Assembly: GCF_039531695.1 (NCBI RefSeq)
Contig: NZ_BAAAQN010000052.1
Location: 1-64,000, forward strand
Length of the DNA: 64,000 nucleotides
From: Catenulispora yoronensis
GTDB taxonomy: Bacteria > Actinomycetota > Actinomycetes > Streptomycetales > Catenulisporaceae
Direction of reading: 5' to 3'
Made by a program: the position numbers and the translations under genes. Below the pieces are notes generated by a model. That model was not told the DNA's origin. It searched no databases and worked only from the letters and a program-made list of their open reading frames with translations. Each line of letters begins with the position of its first letter. The first letter of the stretch is position 1. Positions 60,226 to 64,000 of the stretch are shown piece after piece.

Positions 60226-62469
60226 ATGACTCCTGTCTCCCGCACAAGACCCGCGGCCTTGGTCGCGGCGTTCGCCCTGTTGGTCGCCGGCCTGCTGATC
60301 CCGGGGCTCGCGTCCCGGGCCGACGCGGCCACCTGCGGCACCACGAACCTGGCGCTCACCAAGCCGGCGACCGCGTCCTCGACCGAGGGCGCCGCCTACG
60401 CGGCCTCGGCCGCCGTGGACGGCAGCACCGGCACCCGCTGGTCGTCGCAGTTCTCCGACCCGCAGTGGATCCAGGTCGACCTGGGCAGCACCCAGTCGAT
60501 CTGCCAGGTCGTGCTGAACTGGGAGACCGCCTCCGGCAAGGCGTTCCAGATCCAGACCTCGAACGACGCCCTGAACTGGACGTCGGTCTACAGCACCACG
60601 GCCGGGCCCGGCGGAACGCAGACGCTGGCCGTCTCCGGCTCCGGTCGGTACATCCGCATGTACGGCACCGCCCGCAACACCGGATACGGCTACTCCCTGT
60701 GGGAGTTCGCCGTCTACGGAGCCGGAACCGGCACGCCGCCGCCCCCCACCGGCGGCAGCCTGGGCTCCAACGTGATCGTCTTCAGCCCGACGATGGCCCA
60801 GTCGGCGATCCAGAGCCAGCTGAACGCGATCTCCGACCAGCAGGTCTCGAACGAGTTCGGCACCGCCCGCTACGCACTGCTGTTCCAGCCCGGCACCTAC
60901 GGCTCGGCGGCGAACCCCCTGATCTTCACCGTCGGCTTCTACACCGCCGTGGCGGGCCTGGGCCAGAACCCCGGCGACGTCGTCATCAACGGCACCGTCG
61001 ACGCCTACAACCAGTGCTCCGGCGGCACCTGCAACGCGACCACCAACTTCTGGCGGTCGCTGACCAACCTGACGGTCAACGTCACGGGCATGACCGGATG
61101 CCAGGCCGGCAACGACTTCTGGGCGGTCTCGCAGGCCGCGCCGATGCGCCGGGTGCACTTCAACGGCAACGTGAGCCTGATGGACTACTGCGTCGGCGGC
61201 CCCGGCTACGCCAGCGGCGGCTTCATCGCCGACTCGCAGTTCACCGGCGGCACCGTCACCAACGGCTCGCAGCAGCAGTACATCACCCGCGACACGGCCC
61301 TGGACGGCTGGAGCAACGGCGTCTGGAACCAGGTGTTCTGCGGCGACCCGGGCGCCCCGGCGCAGAGCTTCGCCGCCAACAGCGGCCAGACCGGCGGCCC
61401 GCCGCCGTACACCACCCTGGGCACCTGCCCGGTGACGAAGGAGGCCCCGTACCTGTACCAGGACTCCAGCGGCTACCGGGTGTTCGTGCCGTCGAAGCGC
61501 ACCAACTCCAGCGGCCCGAGCTGGGCCAACGGCGCGACCGCGGGCTCCTCGCTGGCGCTGAACACGTTCTACGTGGTCCAGCCCTCCTCCAGCGTCGACA
61601 CCATCAACGCCGCCCTGGCGGCCGGTGACAACCTGCTGTTCACGCCCGGCGTGTACCAGATCAACAAGACGATCACGGTCACCAAGCCCGACACCCAGAT
61701 CATCGGCCTGGGCTTCGCCACGCTGGTCCCCACGGCCGGCAACGTGACGATGTCCGTCGCCGACGCCAACGGCGTCACCGTCAGCGGCCTGATCTTCGAC
61801 GCGGGCACCACGTCGTCCCCGTCGCTGCTGCACGTCGGCACCACCCCCGGCACCAACCACAGCGCGGACCCGGTCAGCCTGGACGACGTGTTCTTCCGCG
61901 TCGGCGGCGCGACCACCGGCACGGTCGCCACCCCGCTGATCGTCGACAGCAGCGACACGCTGCTCGACGACATCTGGATCTGGCGCGCCGACCACGGCGC
62001 CGGCGGTGGGAGCTGGACCTCGGACCAGAGCCCGACCGGCTTGATCGTGAACGGCAACCGCGTCACCGCCTACGGTCTGGCAGTGGAGCACTTCCAGGCC
62101 AACGAGACGGTCTGGAACGGCCAGCAGGGCACGGTGATCTTCTTCCAGAACGAGAATCCGTACGAGGTGCCGAGCCAGGCCGCGTGGATGGCCGGCTCGA
62201 CGCAGAAGGGCTTCCCGAGCTTCTACATCCCCAACTCCGTGACCTCTTTCCAGGGCTACGGAATGGGCAGCTACTCGTACTTCAGCCAGGGCGTCGACAT
62301 CCACAACGCGATGGCGTTCCAGGTCCCGAACACCCCGGGCGTGGCGCTCCACGACCTCCTGACGGTGTTCCTCAACGGATCCGGCGGCATCGACACGGTG
62401 GTGAACGGCACCGGCACGGCGGTGAACTCCGGGAACGGCGGACCGTCGAACGTGGTGAGCTACCCGTAA
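60226..62469 (+). CDS. Secreted GH55-like beta-helix protein with N-terminal F5/8C module
   Basis: 747 residues; AAGGAG precedes the ATG at 60226. Signal peptide about 1-36 (FALLVAGLLIPGLASRADA). One F5/8C module (about 38-165), a PPPP linker, then a ~570-residue right-handed beta-helix (LLFQPGTYG, NLTVNVTGMTG, VSGLIFDAG, LVPTAGNVTMSV, DDIWIWRADHG). Similar proteins in actinomycetes are often labelled adenylyl cyclase, but no cyclase motif is visible; the twin beta-helix arrangement and the neighbours point to a GH55-type exo-beta-1,3-glucanase. Catalytic residue not identified by eye. Likely acts with the divergent GH16-GH3-GH64 operon. Confidence 0.75.
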   Translation: MTPVSRTRPAALVAAFALLVAGLLIPGLASRADAATCGTTNLALTKPATASSTEGAAYAASAAVDGSTGTRWSSQFSDPQWIQVDLGSTQSICQVVLNWETASGKAFQIQTSNDALNWTSVYSTTAGPGGTQTLAVSGSGRYIRMYGTARNTGYGYSLWEFAVYGAGTGTPPPPTGGSLGSNVIVFSPTMAQSAIQSQLNAISDQQVSNEFGTARYALLFQPGTYGSAANPLIFTVGFYTAVAGLGQNPGDVVINGTVDAYNQCSGGTCNATTNFWRSLTNLTVNVTGMTGCQAGNDFWAVSQAAPMRRVHFNGNVSLMDYCVGGPGYASGGFIADSQFTGGTVTNGSQQQYITRDTALDGWSNGVWNQVFCGDPGAPAQSFAANSGQTGGPPPYTTLGTCPVTKEAPYLYQDSSGYRVFVPSKRTNSSGPSWANGATAGSSLALNTFYVVQPSSSVDTINAALAAGDNLLFTPGVYQINKTITVTKPDTQIIGLGFATLVPTAGNVTMSVADANGVTVSGLIFDAGTTSSPSLLHVGTTPGTNHSADPVSLDDVFFRVGGATTGTVATPLIVDSSDTLLDDIWIWRADHGAGGGSWTSDQSPTGLIVNGNRVTAYGLAVEHFQANETVWNGQQGTVIFFQNENPYEVPSQAAWMAGSTQKGFPSFYIPNSVTSFQGYGMGSYSYFSQGVDIHNAMAFQVPNTPGVALHDLLTVFLNGSGGIDTVVNGTGTAVNSGNGGPSNVVSYP

Positions 62470-62491
62470 TGGACTGAGAAGCAGTGCTCTG

Positions 62492-62534
62492 ACGACGGTT
62501 CCCGCGAGGTTCTCAGCCTCGCGGGAACCGTCGT
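62492..62534 (+). terminator. Strong hairpin after the GH55-like gene
   Basis: Left arm 62492-62509 and right arm 62517-62534 (core ggttcccgcgagg / cctcgcgggaacc) pair perfectly over 18 bp with a 7-nt loop. It stands between convergent genes and may serve both. Confidence 0.88.
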
Positions 62535-62545
62535 GTCCGACAGGT

Positions 62546-63031
62546 CTATCCGACCGGCCCGCAGGGGGTCGGACAGATGATGATCGGGGGTGAGAACACT
62601 CCCCCGCCGCTGGTCAGCGTGATCGGCGGGGTCCGGGTGATCGGCGGCACCCGGGTGGTCGACGAGGTCTGCGTGGGCAGGGGCGTCCGTGTGCTCGGCG
62701 TCGTCGGCAGGGCCGATCGACGGCTCGTCGTGGCGACGGACGTGGTGGGTGTCGTCGTCACCAGCGCGCTGTAGGTCGGCGCGTGGATCGTCGTCTGCCA
62801 GGGGTTGCGCACCGGGGAGCGGGAGGCCGACACGGTGGTGGAAGAACTCTGCGATCCTTGACCGGTCGTGGAATCGGGACCGCTGGCGACGCTGCTCGTC
62901 CCGCTGACCCGGTTCGTCGGCGCGGCGGTCGGCGGATAATTCGTGGAGCAGGCCGCGACCACGGCGGTGACCAGGCAGAGTGTTCCCAGTGCGGCGACGA
63001 CGCGCTCCGGCCGCCCAGCCGATCCATGCAT
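62546..63031 (-). CDS. Small Ser/Thr/Pro-rich lipoprotein, unknown function
   Basis: 161 residues from the ATG at 63031 (GGGGGA 5 nt upstream); an alternative start at 63043 would add four. Lipoprotein signal with a hydrophobic stretch ending VVAACS (Cys near residue 28). The mature part is almost all Ser, Thr and Pro (TTTPTTSVATTS, TRVPPITRTPPITLT) and ends in a hydrophobic FSPPIIICPTPCGPVG with two Cys. Probably an extended cell-surface or wall-spanning protein. No homolog recognised; could be species-specific. Confidence 0.65.
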   Translation of the reverse strand: MHGSAGRPERVVAALGTLCLVTAVVAACSTNYPPTAAPTNRVSGTSSVASGPDSTTGQGSQSSSTTVSASRSPVRNPWQTTIHAPTYSALVTTTPTTSVATTSRRSALPTTPSTRTPLPTQTSSTTRVPPITRTPPITLTSGGGVFSPPIIICPTPCGPVG

Positions 63032-63049
63032 GGAGTCCCCCAAACCGAC

Positions 63050-63739
63050 TCACCAAATCCTGCTCAACACCCAATCCAGCGCCCGCTCCGGATCGAAGCC
63101 GGCCATCCCCTCCTGGAACACTAACTCAGTATTCGTATTCACGGGCCTGCGCTGCTGGTCGGCGTTTCCGGGAACGAAGACGCATCGCATGGCGGCGCGC
63201 CGCGCCGCCTCGCGGCCATAGTGCGAGTCCTCCACCACGACGCAGTGGTCCGGATGCGCTCCGGCCTGCGCGGCCGCTTCCAGGAACAGGTCGGGCGCGG
63301 GCTTGCCGTGCTTCACCGCGTCCGAGGAGACCACCACCGAGAAGTAGCCCCGCAGCGTCGTCGCCTGGAGCACCGCGTCGATCGCGGTCGGCGTGGAGCC
63401 GGAGGCGACGGCGAGCGGCAGGCCGTGGGCGGACAGCGCGGCCACGAAATGCCGCATCGGCTCGAACACCGGGGTGTGGGCGCGGGCGAGGTCGATGTAG
63501 TACTCGTCCTTCCGGGCCGCGAGGCGTTCCACCGGCTCGCCGAGGCCGTAGCGGACGGTCAGGTCGGCGAGCATCTCGGTCGTGCTCATGCCGACGTAGG
63601 GCCGCTTGGCGCGGGCGTCGAAGCCGAGGACGCCGAACTCGGCGAGCAGCCGCTGCTCGGCGGCCAGGTAGTTGGGCTCGCTGTCGACCAGCGTGCCGTC
63701 GAGATCGAAGATCACCAGACCGGCCGCGGCGGCACCCAT
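63050..63739 (-). CDS. HAD superfamily phosphatase (beta-phosphoglucomutase/GPP-like)
   Basis: 229 residues. HAD motif I FDLDGTLVDSE (nucleophile Asp12, Asp14), motif II VASGST, motif III Lys in KHGKPAPDLF and motif IV VVEDSHYGREAA. A helical cap lies between motif I and II, as in subfamily IA phosphatases and phosphomutases. Typical substrates are sugar phosphates or phosphoglycolate. It follows, in transcription order, the LuxR-type gene by 19 bp, so the two may be co-transcribed. Confidence 0.9.
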   Translation of the reverse strand: MGAAAAGLVIFDLDGTLVDSEPNYLAAEQRLLAEFGVLGFDARAKRPYVGMSTTEMLADLTVRYGLGEPVERLAARKDEYYIDLARAHTPVFEPMRHFVAALSAHGLPLAVASGSTPTAIDAVLQATTLRGYFSVVVSSDAVKHGKPAPDLFLEAAAQAGAHPDHCVVVEDSHYGREAARRAAMRCVFVPGNADQQRRPVNTNTELVFQEGMAGFDPERALDWVLSRIW

Positions 63740-63758
63740 GGGCTCGTCCTCTCTGTGG

Positions 63759-64000
63759 CTATCCCTGCGGCTGCCCGGCGACCACCAGGCCGGACTCGTA
63801 CGCGAGCACCACCGCCTGGGCGCGACTGGACAGATTCAGCTTCGCCATCGCGCGGTTCAGATGCGTCTTCACCGTTCCCTCGCTGACCACCAGCTTCTCG
63901 GCGATCTCCGTGTTCGACAAGCCGGTCGCGACCAGGCGCAGGACGTCGGTCTCGCGAGCGGTGAGGGCAGCCAGCGCGGCGCGCTCGGCGGACGCTCCGG
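63759..64000 (-). CDS. LuxR/NarL-type response regulator, C-terminal part (continues past the window edge)
   Basis: Only the last ~80 codons are in the window. They encode a NarL/LuxR helix-turn-helix: LTARETDVLRLVATGLSNTEIAEKL, VSEGTVKTHLNRAMAKLNLSSRAQAVVLAYE, ending VVAGQPQG. The N-terminal part, probably a receiver domain, lies upstream beyond 64000. Likely the response regulator of a two-component pair whose kinase would also be outside. Confidence 0.88.
   Translation of the reverse strand, partial: GASAERAALAALTARETDVLRLVATGLSNTEIAEKLVVSEGTVKTHLNRAMAKLNLSSRAQAVVLAYESGLVVAGQPQG

Noticed and set aside
60226..62469. Adenylyl cyclase
   Set aside because: Similar proteins carry that label, but no cyclase catalytic motif is present; the sequence is a signal peptide, discoidin module and beta-helix next to glucanases.

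Overview
The window is very GC-rich (roughly 70%), uses GTG as well as ATG starts, and carries signatures typical of filamentous actinomycetes: a conservon-type sensor kinase/roadblock/GTPase set, a SARP regulator, HxlR/MarR/TetR pairs and large secreted CAZymes with discoidin modules. It looks like chromosome from a Streptomyces-like or Catenulispora-like soil actinomycete; the species cannot be fixed from the sequence alone. I saw no rRNA, tRNA, transposase, phage gene or CRISPR array.

Layout. 1-1.6 kb: end of a ribose-type sugar ABC system (permease, RbsD/FucU mutarotase). 1.6-8.7 kb: a possible signalling/conflict island. A membrane receptor with an extracytoplasmic ligand-binding domain, a P-loop NTPase and a Sel1/TPR protein lie on the minus strand; divergent from them is an EACC1-type protein translationally coupled to a caspase-like peptidase. 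9-13.1 kb: a conservon (kinase, roadblock, GTPase) lacking the usual DUF742 member. 13.2-18 kb: a complete branched-chain-amino-acid-type ABC importer. 18-21.5 kb: a giant sacsin/HSP90-like ATPase protein. 22-24 kb: TetR regulator, secreted SRPBCC protein and small DUF4242 protein. 23.6-29.7 kb: a minus-strand operon (cupredoxin, metallophosphoesterase, small membrane protein, S9 peptidase-like protein whose nucleophile Ser is Gly, DUF4242 protein) divergent from an ECF sigma factor coupled to a Rieske protein.

29.7-40.5 kb: stand-alone enzymes and regulators: hydrolase-methyltransferase fusion, MarR and MBL hydrolase, HtrA-like protease with YbjN protein, cupin, FAD monooxygenase, PAS-GGDEF-EAL protein, HxlR and a second MBL hydrolase. 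40.6-43.6 kb: the most unusual block, a tight three-gene operon of a helical protein, an AAA_28-like P-loop protein with a degenerate Walker A, and a truncated class I lysyl-tRNA-synthetase-like catalytic core fused to an ASCH RNA-binding domain. 44.1-51.5 kb: secreted M4 metalloprotease, SARP/NB-ARC/TPR regulator and an MTHFR-like enzyme.

51.9-62.5 kb: a coherent secreted beta-1,3-glucan degradation locus: GH64, GH3 and GH16+clan-A hydrolases in one minus-strand operon, and a GH55-like beta-helix protein on the plus strand. Together they carry seven discoidin (F5/8C) modules. The divergent control region holds a LacI-type palindrome and an array of 12-bp palindromes. 62.5-64 kb: small lipoprotein, HAD phosphatase and the 3' end of a LuxR-type regulator. 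Several intergenic stretches contain tandem repeats or long inverted repeats, described individually.
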